Source: an uncultured Chlorobiaceae bacterium
Lineage (GTDB): Bacteria > Bacteroidota > Chlorobiia > Chlorobiales > Chlorobiaceae
Direction: 5' to 3'
NCBI GenBank assembly: GCA_903824295.1
Contig: CAIJWE010000064.1
Location: 1 to 51,128, forward strand
DNA: 51,128 nucleotides
Part shown: positions 17,054-27,358 of the stretch, in pieces
Layout: each line of letters begins with the position of its first letter
Numbering within the stretch: position 1 is the stretch's first letter
The notes under the pieces: model-generated
The model's input: the letters and a program-made list of their open reading frames with translations, nothing else
Told to the model about the DNA's origin: nothing
Databases searched by the model: none
Program-made: the position numbers and the translations under genes

Positions 17054-20000
17054 TTATTCGTCAAGCTCCGCCACGTCCTGCTTCTTCCTGGAAAGAGACC
17101 TGAAATAATAGCTAAGCAGCAGAAATATGGTGCCTGCAAAAATAAAAAGAGTGATGCGCCAGATGGTTTCAAGTTCAGCGAGATCAATCAAAAAAAGTTT
17201 GATCACCAAAATGAGCAGGGTGCTCATGGCTGTCTGCTGCACTTTTTCATAATCCATACGCAGACTGACAATGAGCAGTATTATCGCGTAGAACAGCCAT
17301 GCAATGGAGACATAGGCGCCACCATTGCTGAACGGTGAAATGACCTCGTGTAGCCACCATAATATGGCGATATGGGCAAAAACGCGATACGTTCGTTTTT
17401 CATTCTGCGCTGCAAACACAAATGAGGCACCAAAAGCCAGAGCCGTCATCCAGAGCAGTTCAAGTGATTCCCACCCCGTGATGAGCTGGCTAAACGGGTC
17501 AACCGTCCTGACCAGGAGGTTTCCAGCAGACCATAGCGCAATTATTCCAAACAAGAGATGAGCAAAACCCTTGATATTTGCGGACTTCATTCTAAACGCG
17601 AGGAGATGAAGAATGACCGCAATTCCTGAGATCACAAATATGAGAGGATAACCGCTGAAGCAGAGAACAAGAGCTGCGACAAAAAACAAGAGACTGGTAA
17701 GCCTCAATATCATTGGAAGATAATGGATTATATCCTTTTTATCAGCCAGAAGAAGAGAGAGACTCAGGTAAAGCATTCCAATCAGAGCAAAAACATATCC
17801 CCAGGTCGTACCCGGGAGTGTCCATATAGTGAACAGGATATATGAAGTGAAAAATGCAAGAGTCAGTATGATCAATGGTATTTGCGCCTGTTGCTGCGAT
17901 ATTTCTCCGGCGATGACATCCGTAAGAGGAGATTCGTAATGTTTGCTCAAGTAGAGAATCCTGCAAGGCTGAAGCGATGAATATCCAATGCAAAAAAGAA
18001 CGGCTCCTGCCTGCAAGGCATTTTTTTCATTGATGTCCATCGCAAAGTTGAGAAAAACACCCGGAAGTACAGGTATCAGGAAAAAAAGTAATCCGCCCGT
18101 AAGAGCTGTCCAGAACAATAACGCCCATCCGCGTATCAGGAAAATGCTGCCAGCGGCTATGAGCAGCAGGACGATATAGGCAACCAACGCCGGAATGTTA
18201 TTGAAATCGCTGTTGAGAACAAAAGGAGTTACAAAACCGCCTGCAATCGCAATAAGTGATAAAACGGTTTCGTTCTGTTTTACCGACATGAAAAAGCATA
18301 GCGCAGTTATGACCGACATGCACAAAAAAACCGTAGCATACGATACGAGCTGAAAAGTCTCAAAGGCCGAGAGTGCGGTGGTATAGAAAACGGCAATACC
18401 ACCCCCTGTCATGACAAGACTGAGCATTCTCTTTTTATCATACAACGTATGGCCGGAATACAACATGGCAAGTCCTGCACCTGTTGCAGAACAAAGAAAA
18501 AGTGTGATGCGCCAGGTGGTTTCAGGTTCTACAAGATCTATCAAGAAAAGTTTGATGACCAAAATGAGCAGAGTGCTCATGGCTGTCTGCTGCACATGTT
18601 CGGAATCCAGGCGCAGACCGGTAACAAGCAGGATCATCGAATAGAACAGCCATGCAAGGGAGATATAAGCATCACCGTCCATGAGTGGAGAAATGACATA
18701 GTAAAGCCACCATAAAACGCATGTGTGAGCAAGAACACGATACACTCGTTTTTCACTCTGCGCATCAAAAATAAATGAGATGCCAAAAGTCAGAACGATA
18801 ACCCAAAGCAGTTCAAATGATTTCCACCCGATTCCGGGCTGGTTCAACTGTTTATCAGCGCCGACAGAAAGGTATTCTGTCAGCCATATAATGAGCATTG
18901 CAAACAAGAGATGACCAAAACCCTTGAGGTTTTCTGACTTCATTTTTGCAGCGAAAATGTGGGGAATGACCGCCACACCTGACATCACAAAAATGAAAGG
19001 GTCTCCGCTGAAAAACAGAACAAGAGCTGCAACAAAAAATAAATATCCCGTAAGCATCAATATCAGGGGGCAATAAGGCAGCGCACTCTCTTTATCAGCC
19101 AGAAGACGCGAAAGCAAGAGGTAAAAGATTGCCACGATAACCGTTACAGATCCCCAGACAACGGACGGAAGTGTCCAGATATTGAAGGAAATATAAGAAG
19201 TGAAAAATGCAAGAAGCAGTATGATCAAAGGTATTTGCGCCTGTTGACCCGATATTTCTCTTGAAATTGCATCTGGAAGGGGCTCTTCATGATGTTTGCT
19301 CAAGAATAAAAGCCGGAAAGGCTGAAGGAATGAGTAACCAATGCACAGGAAAAGAGCTCCAGCCTGCAAAGCAATCTTGTCATGGCTATCCACCGCACTG
19401 TTGAGAAGCACTCTTTGCAGAACTGTCAGGAAAACAAGTAATCCCCCAGTGAGGCCTGTCCAGAGCAGCGAGACCCAGCCGCGAATAGCGTAGATGCTGC
19501 CTGCAGTTGTGAGCAGCAAAACGATATAGAGAACTAATGCCAGGATGTTGTTGGAATCGCTATAGAGAACAAATGGGGTACCAAAACCGCCTGCCATAGC
19601 GATCAGTGACAACACCGCCTCTTTCTGTTTTATCGACAACAAAAAGCACAGCGCGGTTATTGCCGACATGCTCAGGAAGGCTGCGCTGTATGTTACAAGA
19701 TGAAGAATCTGGAATGCCGAGAATGTGGTGATGTAGAAGACGGCGATACCTCCACCGCTCATGACAAGACTGAAATTTCTCTTTTTATCATACAACGTAT
19801 GGCCGGAATACAACAGGGCAAACCCGGCACCTGTTGCCGCAAGAACTCTTATTTCAGGGCCAATCCAGCCCTGATCGAAAGAGTATTTGAAGAAAAAGGC
19901 AATCCCAAAAAGAAGCAACCCAATGCCGACTTTACTGAGGATATTTTCATTTTTGATAATTATTTTTTTTTGCTCTGTCCGTCTGGCAACAGCATCATTT

Positions 20001-20371
20001 TCTTCTGCAATCACCTCATTCGTTGGTGCCGTGTTTGACTGCTTCTCAAACAGTGGAGAGCACTCGTTGTACGGATGCTCAACTGATGCCGACTCAAGGT
20101 GCTGAATAACCATCGGGAGTTCTTCCATCTCTTTTTCCAGCAGCAGCACCCGGTCGTCAAGAGTGCTTGCAGAAGGAGTGATGATTTTCTCTCCGATCGT
20201 GAGGTTCTGTTCCTTTATGTTTAATTGGCTCTCAGACAGTGGCCCCTCTTGCTTGTGCTGCCACTTGACTGATACGGCTTCAAGATTCCTTATGACCGCT
20301 CGCAGCTCATCCATTTCATGTTCCAACCACCGGACTCTGTCGTCAAGTGACCGTTCAGGCAGGTTACCCAT
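17054..20371 (-). CDS. DUF2339 giant membrane protein with tandem duplication
   Basis: 1105 residues, almost entirely transmembrane helices after a coiled-coil N-terminus (1-105). The coil itself is duplicated: SLDDRVRWLEHEMDEL at the start and TLDDRVLLLEKEMEEL about 65 residues later. The membrane part holds two copies of a roughly 450-residue module, each with LYSGHTLYDKKR, SLVM-GGGIAVFY, AMSTLLILVIKLFLIDL and WRITLF. DUF2339 proteins are predicted membrane proteins of unknown function, some possibly linked to cell-envelope polymers. The ATG at 20371 (MGNLPERSLDDRV) was chosen because an upstream in-frame extension adds an unrelated Cys/Phe-rich segment. It is monocistronic in this view. 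Confidence 0.8.
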   Translation of the reverse strand: MGNLPERSLDDRVRWLEHEMDELRAVIRNLEAVSVKWQHKQEGPLSESQLNIKEQNLTIGEKIITPSASTLDDRVLLLEKEMEELPMVIQHLESASVEHPYNECSPLFEKQSNTAPTNEVIAEENDAVARRTEQKKIIIKNENILSKVGIGLLLFGIAFFFKYSFDQGWIGPEIRVLAATGAGFALLYSGHTLYDKKRNFSLVMSGGGIAVFYITTFSAFQILHLVTYSAAFLSMSAITALCFLLSIKQKEAVLSLIAMAGGFGTPFVLYSDSNNILALVLYIVLLLTTAGSIYAIRGWVSLLWTGLTGGLLVFLTVLQRVLLNSAVDSHDKIALQAGALFLCIGYSFLQPFRLLFLSKHHEEPLPDAISREISGQQAQIPLIILLLAFFTSYISFNIWTLPSVVWGSVTVIVAIFYLLLSRLLADKESALPYCPLILMLTGYLFFVAALVLFFSGDPFIFVMSGVAVIPHIFAAKMKSENLKGFGHLLFAMLIIWLTEYLSVGADKQLNQPGIGWKSFELLWVIVLTFGISFIFDAQSEKRVYRVLAHTCVLWWLYYVISPLMDGDAYISLAWLFYSMILLVTGLRLDSEHVQQTAMSTLLILVIKLFLIDLVEPETTWRITLFLCSATGAGLAMLYSGHTLYDKKRMLSLVMTGGGIAVFYTTALSAFETFQLVSYATVFLCMSVITALCFFMSVKQNETVLSLIAIAGGFVTPFVLNSDFNNIPALVAYIVLLLIAAGSIFLIRGWALLFWTALTGGLLFFLIPVLPGVFLNFAMDINEKNALQAGAVLFCIGYSSLQPCRILYLSKHYESPLTDVIAGEISQQQAQIPLIILTLAFFTSYILFTIWTLPGTTWGYVFALIGMLYLSLSLLLADKKDIIHYLPMILRLTSLLFFVAALVLCFSGYPLIFVISGIAVILHLLAFRMKSANIKGFAHLLFGIIALWSAGNLLVRTVDPFSQLITGWESLELLWMTALAFGASFVFAAQNEKRTYRVFAHIAILWWLHEVISPFSNGGAYVSIAWLFYAIILLIVSLRMDYEKVQQTAMSTLLILVIKLFLIDLAELETIWRITLFIFAGTIFLLLSYYFRSLSRKKQDVAELDE
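17130..19837. repeat. Two diverged copies of a 1350-bp tandem repeat in the DUF2339 gene
   Basis: Copy 1 is about 17130-18487, copy 2 about 18488-19837. Landmarks recur at a fixed offset: TACAACGTATGGCCGGAATA at 18441 and again at 19791 (1350 bases), and TGCTCATGGCTGTCTGCTGC at 17221 and 18574 (1353 bases). Differences are scattered and multiples of three, so the reading frame is kept in both. This is an old intragenic duplication. Confidence 0.85.
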
Positions 20372-20580
20372 GATTTTCGGGTTACGTGGGAAGAAGCAGT
20401 AATTCCAGTAAAAAGTAATGCTTATAACGCAGCAATACAACAGGGAGTTATCCTGTTTAAATTTTTTTATTTAAATCACCGAGGCACCATCAGAACGGAA
20501 AATATGGCCAGAGCCGATCCCAGGTGACTTATTCTAAAATACTGTAGAATTCCGAGCGGGCATACAACATCTTCTGGCGC

Positions 20581-22311
20581 TCAGCGTCCCATTGCGGCCA
20601 TACTGGAAATTTCGTAATTTTTACGATAACTCTGTACACCCAGAAAAAGAGTGTATGCTATTTTTTTCTGCTCCTGGCGGTTACGAAGAATCTGCTCCTC
20701 CCGTGCATTGGAGAGGTAACCCACTTCGACAAGGGCGCTCGGCATGGAAGGGCTCCATAACACCATAAAGCCGGCCTGGTGAACTCCGCCTCTATTATTG
20801 AACCTTTGCTGATCGTCCGAATTGAGAATGTGCCGGGCAAGAGAGGTGGACTGCCTCACAAATGCGCTCTGAGCCATACTGCTCATGATGAGATACTCCT
20901 CAGTAAAGCCTTTGTAAGCCTGTCTGTAGTCTGCCTCCTGGCGTATAACCGAGTTTTCAAAAAGAGCTACGTCAAGAGCCTCTTTCGTTTTATGGGCTCC
21001 AAGGATATAGACTTCGGATCCTCGAACATTACGATTCAAATTCGCATTGCAATGCACGCTGATAAAGAGTTTTCCGCCGCTCTGGTTTGCTATTTTCCCC
21101 CGTTGAAGCAGCGGAATAAAGGTGTCCTCCTTTCTTGTGTAGATGACCCGAACATCATGCCATTTCTCCGTAATAAAGCGACCGAGATCACGAACAATGT
21201 TAAGTGCCACATCTTTTTCAATGGTGCCGTTTCCTCCTGTAGCGCCGGGATCTTTTCCTCCGTGACCCGCATCAAGCACAATAGTGTCAAGCTTCCATTT
21301 TTCAATATCGCGACTGAGAACCTGTGCGATCTGCCGTTCTTTGTCCTTTCGGCGAACACTTTCCACATCAGTAGCGGTGCGGACATAGATCAGATAACTG
21401 TTGCGTTTTTTATCGCGCTGAAATTCCACAGAATTAATGACAAAGGAGCGATTGTCGAGTGCTATGGTAAACTGTAACCCTTCTCGGGCAACGTGTTTCG
21501 GAGTAATTGCGCTGACCACACCTCCGCCACCGTAAACTTTAGTTAATGCACGAATATCACAAGAGGCTTTTTCAAGCGAAAAATAGGCATACCCCTCTTT
21601 ATTGAGCGCGACAAGTGACGCTTGTGCCGCTACACCGGAAGCTGAGAACGTGATGACCGCTCCACTCGAACGTTTTTTTACCTCAATGCCGGTAATCACC
21701 GTTCTCTCTTTTTCACCCCGAATATTCGCGCCCTCGATGTCAGAGCGATCATCATCGCTGACAATCCCGATTGTTCCGTCCAAATCTGCAGAACTTTTGC
21801 TGTCAAGCCGGACGCTTATCTGATTTGACGATTGATTGTAGACCACATCCCTGTCCAACCAGATGTTGAAGAACCGGCATACCTGACTGACCGGCAAAAA
21901 GAGCCGTGATTGTATCAGTGACGGGGCTGAAGAAAGTTGGATAACCCTTTTTGGAAGTTCAGGATTCCTCGAAAGAACGCAGACAAAATTATTTTCGGCC
22001 ATGATCGTGCAAATCGTGCCGGGCATCCCGAACGATTCTTCGATAACAAGTCCGCCTTGCTCATTACGGTAACCCAGGCGCAAAGCCCGAACCATAGATT
22101 CAAGATCAATCATCAACCCTCCTGATCTTCTCTGGGCGTCGATCTTCATCGTATAGCCCTGATCCTCTCCTGTGATGACATTGAGCGAAACGGTGCTCTG
22201 TCCTGATTGATCAGCAGGAAGTGCTGAAAGAGTTCTGAAAAAGAGCATCAAAAGCGTCACCAATATCAAAACGACCAACCCAGAACGAAACGGAAGCAAA
22301 ATGTGGCGCAT
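20581..22311 (-). CDS. amiC: N-acetylmuramoyl-L-alanine amidase
   Basis: 576 residues. An N-terminal membrane/signal segment (VVLILVTLLMLFFRTL) is followed by an extracytoplasmic region (35-340) with AMIN/copper-amine-oxidase-N-like beta structure, then an Amidase_3 catalytic domain (about 345-565). Zinc and catalytic positions are all seen: His in VLDAGHGG, Glu in GTIEKD, His in FISVHCNAN and Glu in ALVEVGYLSN. It cuts the bond between MurNAc and the stem peptide to separate daughter cells or remodel the wall. It is divergent from topA, with 231 bases between. Confidence 0.92.
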   Translation of the reverse strand: MRHILLPFRSGLVVLILVTLLMLFFRTLSALPADQSGQSTVSLNVITGEDQGYTMKIDAQRRSGGLMIDLESMVRALRLGYRNEQGGLVIEESFGMPGTICTIMAENNFVCVLSRNPELPKRVIQLSSAPSLIQSRLFLPVSQVCRFFNIWLDRDVVYNQSSNQISVRLDSKSSADLDGTIGIVSDDDRSDIEGANIRGEKERTVITGIEVKKRSSGAVITFSASGVAAQASLVALNKEGYAYFSLEKASCDIRALTKVYGGGGVVSAITPKHVAREGLQFTIALDNRSFVINSVEFQRDKKRNSYLIYVRTATDVESVRRKDKERQIAQVLSRDIEKWKLDTIVLDAGHGGKDPGATGGNGTIEKDVALNIVRDLGRFITEKWHDVRVIYTRKEDTFIPLLQRGKIANQSGGKLFISVHCNANLNRNVRGSEVYILGAHKTKEALDVALFENSVIRQEADYRQAYKGFTEEYLIMSSMAQSAFVRQSTSLARHILNSDDQQRFNNRGGVHQAGFMVLWSPSMPSALVEVGYLSNAREEQILRNRQEQKKIAYTLFLGVQSYRKNYEISSMAAMGR

Positions 22312-22542
22312 AGATTATCGGATCGTTATTTTTCACTGATAGATTTACGGCTTGAAATAATAATAATAAAATATCTCTCTTCTTTCTCTACCGCCAATTA
22401 GTATAAACGGAAATGATCGGTTACCGAAGGAGGATGACGGGCAAAATCCCGACATGAAAAATGGTAAAATTTGTTTTTTGCTCCTCAACACCTATCTTTT
22501 TCAAAATTTTATTTGTAATGCTCTTAATATCGGTACTGATCA

Positions 22543-24939
22543 ATGGCCCCAAAACCATCAACACTCTCTGCCAGAAACAGGACCCTGATTGTCGTAGAAT
22601 CCCCCTCGAAGGCAAAGACAATCAATAAATACCTCGGAGAAAAGTATACGGTTTTCGCATCGGTAGGCCATATCAGGGATCTGCCGAAAAAGGAGATTGG
22701 CCTTGATTTTGACCATCATTATGAGCCGAGGTATGAAATTATTGCCGGAAAGGAAAAGATTGTCCATCAGTTAAAAAAACTTGCTGCCGAAGCCAATGAA
22801 ATTCTCATAGCGACTGACCCTGATCGAGAAGGTGAGGCCATCGCATGGCATATCTCCAAGGAGATTGGCGTAACCAACAAACCGGTATCGCGGGTGCTTT
22901 TTAATGAAATCACCAAAAACGCGATCATTGCCGCCATCCAGGCTCCACGGCAGATCGACGACCGCCTTGTCCGCTCACAGCAAACCCGTCAGGGTCTTGA
23001 CAAAATAGTAGGCTACAAAATCAGCCCTTTTTTATGGAATGTGGTGCTTCGCGGCCTTTCCGCTGGCAGGGTACAATCCGTCGCGCTGCGGCTGATCTGC
23101 GAGCGTGAAGCAGAGATAACCCGTTTCCAGATAGAAGAGTACTGGTCGATTTTGGCTGATTTCACCACACCGGGCAACGAGTCTTTCAAAGCAAGGCTTG
23201 TGCGCGTCGAAGGTGATAAACCTGATATCTCCAATCAGCAGCAGGCTGAGACTCTGGCGGCTCTCATCAAATTGGGCGATTTTGCTGTCCGGGAGATTGC
23301 TCCACGCGTACAGCAGCGAAAACCTCCTCTGCCGTTTACAACATCCCTCCTCCAGCAGGCGGCATCAAACCAGCTCGGATTTGGATCAAAAAAAACCATG
23401 GGAGTGGCGCAGCAGCTTTATGAGGGCATTGATCTTGGTGCCGAGGGTACAGCAGGCTTGATCACCTATATGAGAACCGATTCAACGCGTATCGGAGCAG
23501 AGGCGGTCGTTGAAGTAAGAGGCTATATCAATCAGCAGTTCGGCAAGGAGTATATCGGTTTTGGCGGAGCTGCAAAACCTGGGAAAAATGCACAGGATGC
23601 CCACGAAGCCATACGGCCGACCTCCATTTATAAAAAACCGGAGCAACTCAAACCATACCTCTCAGCCGATCAATTTAAATTGTATGATCTGATCTGGAAG
23701 CGCTTTCTTGCCGCCATGATGGCTCCCGCAAAAATCGAACAGACACGGGTTGATGTTGAGGATCGTTCAGAAAAATTTCTTTTCAGGGCAACGGGCAGCA
23801 GGGTTCTTTTTGCTGGATTCATGCGGGTCTATGATGATCAGAAAGAGCTTGATTACGAGGCGCAGACCTCGACGAAAGAGGATGTGGAAAAAGAGCTGAC
23901 GGTGAAACTACCTGAACGGCTGTCGGTCAGTGACCCCCTTGCTCTTGCCGACCTTGACCAGAAACAGAGCTTTACCCGCCCTCCGGCACGTTACAGTGAA
24001 GCAACGCTGGTAAAGGATCTTGATCATTTTGGCATTGGACGTCCATCCACTTATGCCTCCATTTTTTCAACACTGCAGGAGCGCCGCTATGTGGAGCTGG
24101 AGAAGAAAAAGATTCTGCCCACTGAACTTGGCAAAGACGTCTCACTGATTCTTGTTGCCAATTTTCCTGATCTCTTCAATGTTGACTTTACCGCCTTCAT
24201 GGAGAATGAACTGGACAAGGTGGCAAGCGGCGAGGATGAATATGAAAAAGTGCTCGACAGTTTCTACAAACCGCTCGAAGCAGTGCTGAGCCTGCGCAAA
24301 TCCAATCCGATTGTCCCTCAAAACAGCGAACCTGATACCTGTGAAAAGTGTGGTGAGGGGGTGATGGTTGTCAAGTGGACGGCCAACGGGAAATTTTTCG
24401 GTTGTTCATGCTATCCCAAATGTAAAAATATCAAGGCGATAAGCAGCAACAAAGCGAAACCGGTTGATACCGCCATCCTCTGTCCCTCCTGCAAGGAAGG
24501 ACACATGCTCTTGCGAAGCGGAAGATTCGGCACGTTTCTTGCCTGTTCCAACTACCCAAAGTGCAATACGTTGCTCAATTTGAGCAAACAGCGCCACATT
24601 GAACCATTGAAAACCCCGCCGGTAGTGACCAGCATTTTCTGCCCAAAATGCAGCTCCCCGCTCTATCTGAGAAGCGGAAAACGGGGGTTGTGGCTTGGCT
24701 GCTCAAAATTCCCCAAGTGCAAGGGACGCCTTGCGTGGAGCACCCTTGACGAGAGCACGCAACGTCACTGGGAGGCAATCATGGCTGACCACCAGAAAGC
24801 TCACCCTGCGGTCATGCTGACAATGGTTGATGGTAAAGCGGTACCGATGACCGTTCCTGTTGATGATATCATCCTGAGGGCGGAAGAGGCCGGGCTGATT
24901 GCCTCTCCCGTTGAAGAGAGTGCCGAAGTCACACCATAA
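22543..24939 (+). CDS. topA: DNA topoisomerase I
   Basis: 798 residues. Type IA topoisomerase that relaxes negative supercoils. Seen: the N-terminal VVESPSKAKTINKYLG, the TOPRIM acidic motif ATDPDREGEAIAWH near residue 93, and the catalytic Tyr309 in ITYMRTDSTRI. Three C-terminal zinc ribbons follow, each with paired cysteines: CEKCGEG/CSCYPKCKN near 597, CPSCKEG/CSNYPKCN near 647 and CPKCSSP/CSKFPKCKG near 700. The stop overlaps the 3' end of the convergent feoB by 11 bases. Confidence 0.97.
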   Translation: MAPKPSTLSARNRTLIVVESPSKAKTINKYLGEKYTVFASVGHIRDLPKKEIGLDFDHHYEPRYEIIAGKEKIVHQLKKLAAEANEILIATDPDREGEAIAWHISKEIGVTNKPVSRVLFNEITKNAIIAAIQAPRQIDDRLVRSQQTRQGLDKIVGYKISPFLWNVVLRGLSAGRVQSVALRLICEREAEITRFQIEEYWSILADFTTPGNESFKARLVRVEGDKPDISNQQQAETLAALIKLGDFAVREIAPRVQQRKPPLPFTTSLLQQAASNQLGFGSKKTMGVAQQLYEGIDLGAEGTAGLITYMRTDSTRIGAEAVVEVRGYINQQFGKEYIGFGGAAKPGKNAQDAHEAIRPTSIYKKPEQLKPYLSADQFKLYDLIWKRFLAAMMAPAKIEQTRVDVEDRSEKFLFRATGSRVLFAGFMRVYDDQKELDYEAQTSTKEDVEKELTVKLPERLSVSDPLALADLDQKQSFTRPPARYSEATLVKDLDHFGIGRPSTYASIFSTLQERRYVELEKKKILPTELGKDVSLILVANFPDLFNVDFTAFMENELDKVASGEDEYEKVLDSFYKPLEAVLSLRKSNPIVPQNSEPDTCEKCGEGVMVVKWTANGKFFGCSCYPKCKNIKAISSNKAKPVDTAILCPSCKEGHMLLRSGRFGTFLACSNYPKCNTLLNLSKQRHIEPLKTPPVVTSIFCPKCSSPLYLRSGKRGLWLGCSKFPKCKGRLAWSTLDESTQRHWEAIMADHQKAHPAVMLTMVDGKAVPMTVPVDDIILRAEEAGLIASPVEESAEVTP

Positions 24940-27067
24940 GAAGGGCGATGCGATAGACAACAAAAGAGAGCAGCCAAGCCATAGAGAGGGAGTAGGCCGA
25001 ATAGAGCAGCACCGGGCGCCAGCGGCCAACCTCTTTTTTCATAACACCGACCGCTGCCACACAGGGAATATAGAGCAGCACAAAGACCATAAGGCTCAAA
25101 GCTGTTGCCCTGCTGAATGAAGGATCGTGCCGAAGAATCGTTTTCAGCTCTACCGGGGCGCCCTCGCTTTGCCCGATGGAGTAGATCGTGGCGAGGGTGG
25201 AAACAACGACCTCTTTCGCCGCCAGGCCGGTTACAAGGGCAATGCCAATTCGCCAGTCAAAGCCAAGTGGACTGATAAAGGGTTCAAGCACCTTCCCTGC
25301 CCTTCCTGCCAGAGAGTACTCGAGCTGCTGCGATTTTATACGTAAACTGAGCTCTCTTTGTCCAGCCTTTTTTTCGCCGTCCCCCATACGGCTCGCCGTG
25401 ATACGCGCAGTTTCCGACGAAAGCGTTGCCTGAAGAGCCTCGTTCCGGGGATAGTTGCTTACCGCCCAGATAATAATGACTGCACCGAGAATAAGTGTCC
25501 CCGCTTTTTTGAGATACAGCAACGCTTTCACCTTTGCCTGAAAGAGTACGGAGGCAAGTGTCGGCCAGCGATATGGCGGCAGTTCCATCACAAAAGGTTC
25601 TGAATCGCTTTTCAGAACGGTTGACTTCAGAAGCCAGGCTGTCCAGAGGCCCACCGCAATTCCAAGAAGATAGATGCCGAACATAACGTTGGCCGCCACA
25701 TCAGGCGAAAAAAAAGCGGCGGTCAGCAGCACATAGACCGGAAGTTTTGCCCCGCAACTCATGAACGGAATAATCATGATCGTAACAAGCCTGTCTGTAG
25801 GGCTTTTGAGCGTCCGTGTCGCCATGATGGCAGGAATGGAACAGCCAAAACCTGTTATCATGGGGATAAACGATTTGCCATGGAGACCAAAACGATGCAT
25901 CAACCGGTCAATCACAAACGCGGCACGCGCCATATAACCGGAAGCCTCAAGAAAGGAGAGTCCGATAAAAAGCAGGACAATATTGGGAAGAAAGAGCAGG
26001 ACTCCACCAACACCAGCAATAATACCGTCAATAATTATCGATCGAAGCATCTCATTCGGCAGAAGCGGGGCGATCACGGAGGCAATGAAACCAAAAAAAA
26101 GCTCAAGAGCACCCATAATCGGCGAAGCAAGTGTAAAGGTCAACTGAAATATGGCCCAGACCACCAGTAAAAAAATCGGCAGGCCAAGCACTCTGTTGAG
26201 TACCACCATGTCGATATAGTCAGTTGGTGTCGCCTTTACGCCTCCCGGCATGCGGACACACTCCTGCATGGCTCCGCGAATAAAAGCGTGACGATCTTCG
26301 GTGATGAGGATTTCAGGCTCCGAATCATACAGTCGTTCAGCCTCGCGGAGGGCATCCTGAAGGGCAAGTTCAACTTTTACCCATACCGGATAGTGCTGAA
26401 CTTCTTTATACACCTCACGGTCATTCTCCAGCAGCTTGATAGCCAGCCATCGAGCATTATAGGCACCAAGTTCCCTCTGATGGAGAAGAGATGTGGTAAT
26501 TTTTTCAACCGACGCTTCAAGTTCTGTACGAAAAAAAAGCTTGTTTTTGCGCACCTCAATATCCTTTTGAGATACACGAATAATATGATCGAGCAGCGAA
26601 TCCAGTCCAATATTCTTTTTGGCCGAGGTCGGAACAATGTGACAGCCGAGAAGCTTCTGCAACTGCTTGATCTCGATCACAATGCCCTTTTCTTCGACCT
26701 CATCCATCATATTGAGCGCAACAAGAAAATCGACTTCGAGCTCCATGAGCTGCGTTGTCAAGAGAAGGTTCCGTTCAAGGTTTGGCCCTTCGACAACGTT
26801 GACAACAACATCAGGACACTCCTTGATGAGATACTCCCTTGTAACAATCTCCTCCGGAGAGTAGGGGGTGAGTGAATATATTCCGGGAAGATCAACCACC
26901 CTGATCTGGTAACCCTTGTACTCAAGGTACCCTTCATGTTTTTCAACGGTCACACCGGAGAAATTCCCCACCTTCTGATGAGCGCCAGTCAGCGCATTGA
27001 AAAGGGAGGATTTTCCGCAATTAGGATTCCCGGCAAGCGCAACAGTGATCACGTTCTGCTCACTCAT
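24929..27067 (-). CDS. feoB: Ferrous iron transporter FeoB
   Basis: 712 residues. An N-terminal G domain has G1 AGNPNCGKSS, G2 NFSGVTVEKH, G3 DLPGIYSL and G4-like NMMDE. A GDI-like helical region follows, then the Gate-type transmembrane core with GFGCSIPAIMATRT and FMSCGAKLPVYVL (two conserved cysteines on the Fe path) and a late GLAAKEVVVSTLATIY. It imports Fe(II), relevant to an anaerobe with many Fe-S proteins. The ATG at 27067 overlaps the feoA stop (ATGA); the longer in-frame start would lie inside feoA. No feoC is seen. Confidence 0.96.
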   Translation of the reverse strand: MSEQNVITVALAGNPNCGKSSLFNALTGAHQKVGNFSGVTVEKHEGYLEYKGYQIRVVDLPGIYSLTPYSPEEIVTREYLIKECPDVVVNVVEGPNLERNLLLTTQLMELEVDFLVALNMMDEVEEKGIVIEIKQLQKLLGCHIVPTSAKKNIGLDSLLDHIIRVSQKDIEVRKNKLFFRTELEASVEKITTSLLHQRELGAYNARWLAIKLLENDREVYKEVQHYPVWVKVELALQDALREAERLYDSEPEILITEDRHAFIRGAMQECVRMPGGVKATPTDYIDMVVLNRVLGLPIFLLVVWAIFQLTFTLASPIMGALELFFGFIASVIAPLLPNEMLRSIIIDGIIAGVGGVLLFLPNIVLLFIGLSFLEASGYMARAAFVIDRLMHRFGLHGKSFIPMITGFGCSIPAIMATRTLKSPTDRLVTIMIIPFMSCGAKLPVYVLLTAAFFSPDVAANVMFGIYLLGIAVGLWTAWLLKSTVLKSDSEPFVMELPPYRWPTLASVLFQAKVKALLYLKKAGTLILGAVIIIWAVSNYPRNEALQATLSSETARITASRMGDGEKKAGQRELSLRIKSQQLEYSLAGRAGKVLEPFISPLGFDWRIGIALVTGLAAKEVVVSTLATIYSIGQSEGAPVELKTILRHDPSFSRATALSLMVFVLLYIPCVAAVGVMKKEVGRWRPVLLYSAYSLSMAWLLSFVVYRIALLMV

Positions 27068-27330
27068 GCTTTCGTGGCGGAAAGGGGCACTCCATCGCCG
27101 ATCTCCCCAACTTTGCACACCATCACACCCTCTGCCTCAGTTTTTCTCATGGCAAGATAAAGCCCCTTGAAAAAAATCTCAATCGGATCACCAAGCGGAG
27201 CAACCCTCAGCACCTTGAATCGGGTACCTTTTATCAAGCCCATATCCATAATCCTGCGGCGTATAACACTCTCTGACTTTAACGCAGTCACTTCAGCCTT
27301 GTCTCCCACCTTCAATTCGGATAATCGCAT
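27064..27330 (-). CDS. feoA: Ferrous iron transport protein FeoA
   Basis: 88 residues, usual FeoA size. SH3-like beta barrel: MRLSELKVGDKAEV at the start, then RRRIMDMGLIKGTRFKVLRVAPLGDPIEIFFKG (quoted in pieces: RRIMDMGLIKGT and PLGDPIE) and YLAMRKTEAEGV, the standard FeoA motifs. It is needed for full FeoB transport. The ATG at 27330 was chosen because it begins the conserved motif; a longer in-frame extension runs into the upstream gene. It is translationally coupled to feoB and preceded by a palindrome. Confidence 0.93.
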   Translation of the reverse strand: MRLSELKVGDKAEVTALKSESVIRRRIMDMGLIKGTRFKVLRVAPLGDPIEIFFKGLYLAMRKTEAEGVMVCKVGEIGDGVPLSATKA

Positions 27331-27358
27331 AGCATAAACTCCATCAAAAAAATAAAAA

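Noticed and set aside
17130-19837. DUF2339 duplication considered as an assembly artefact
   Set aside because: The two copies differ at many positions with frame kept, which a misassembled repeat would not show.
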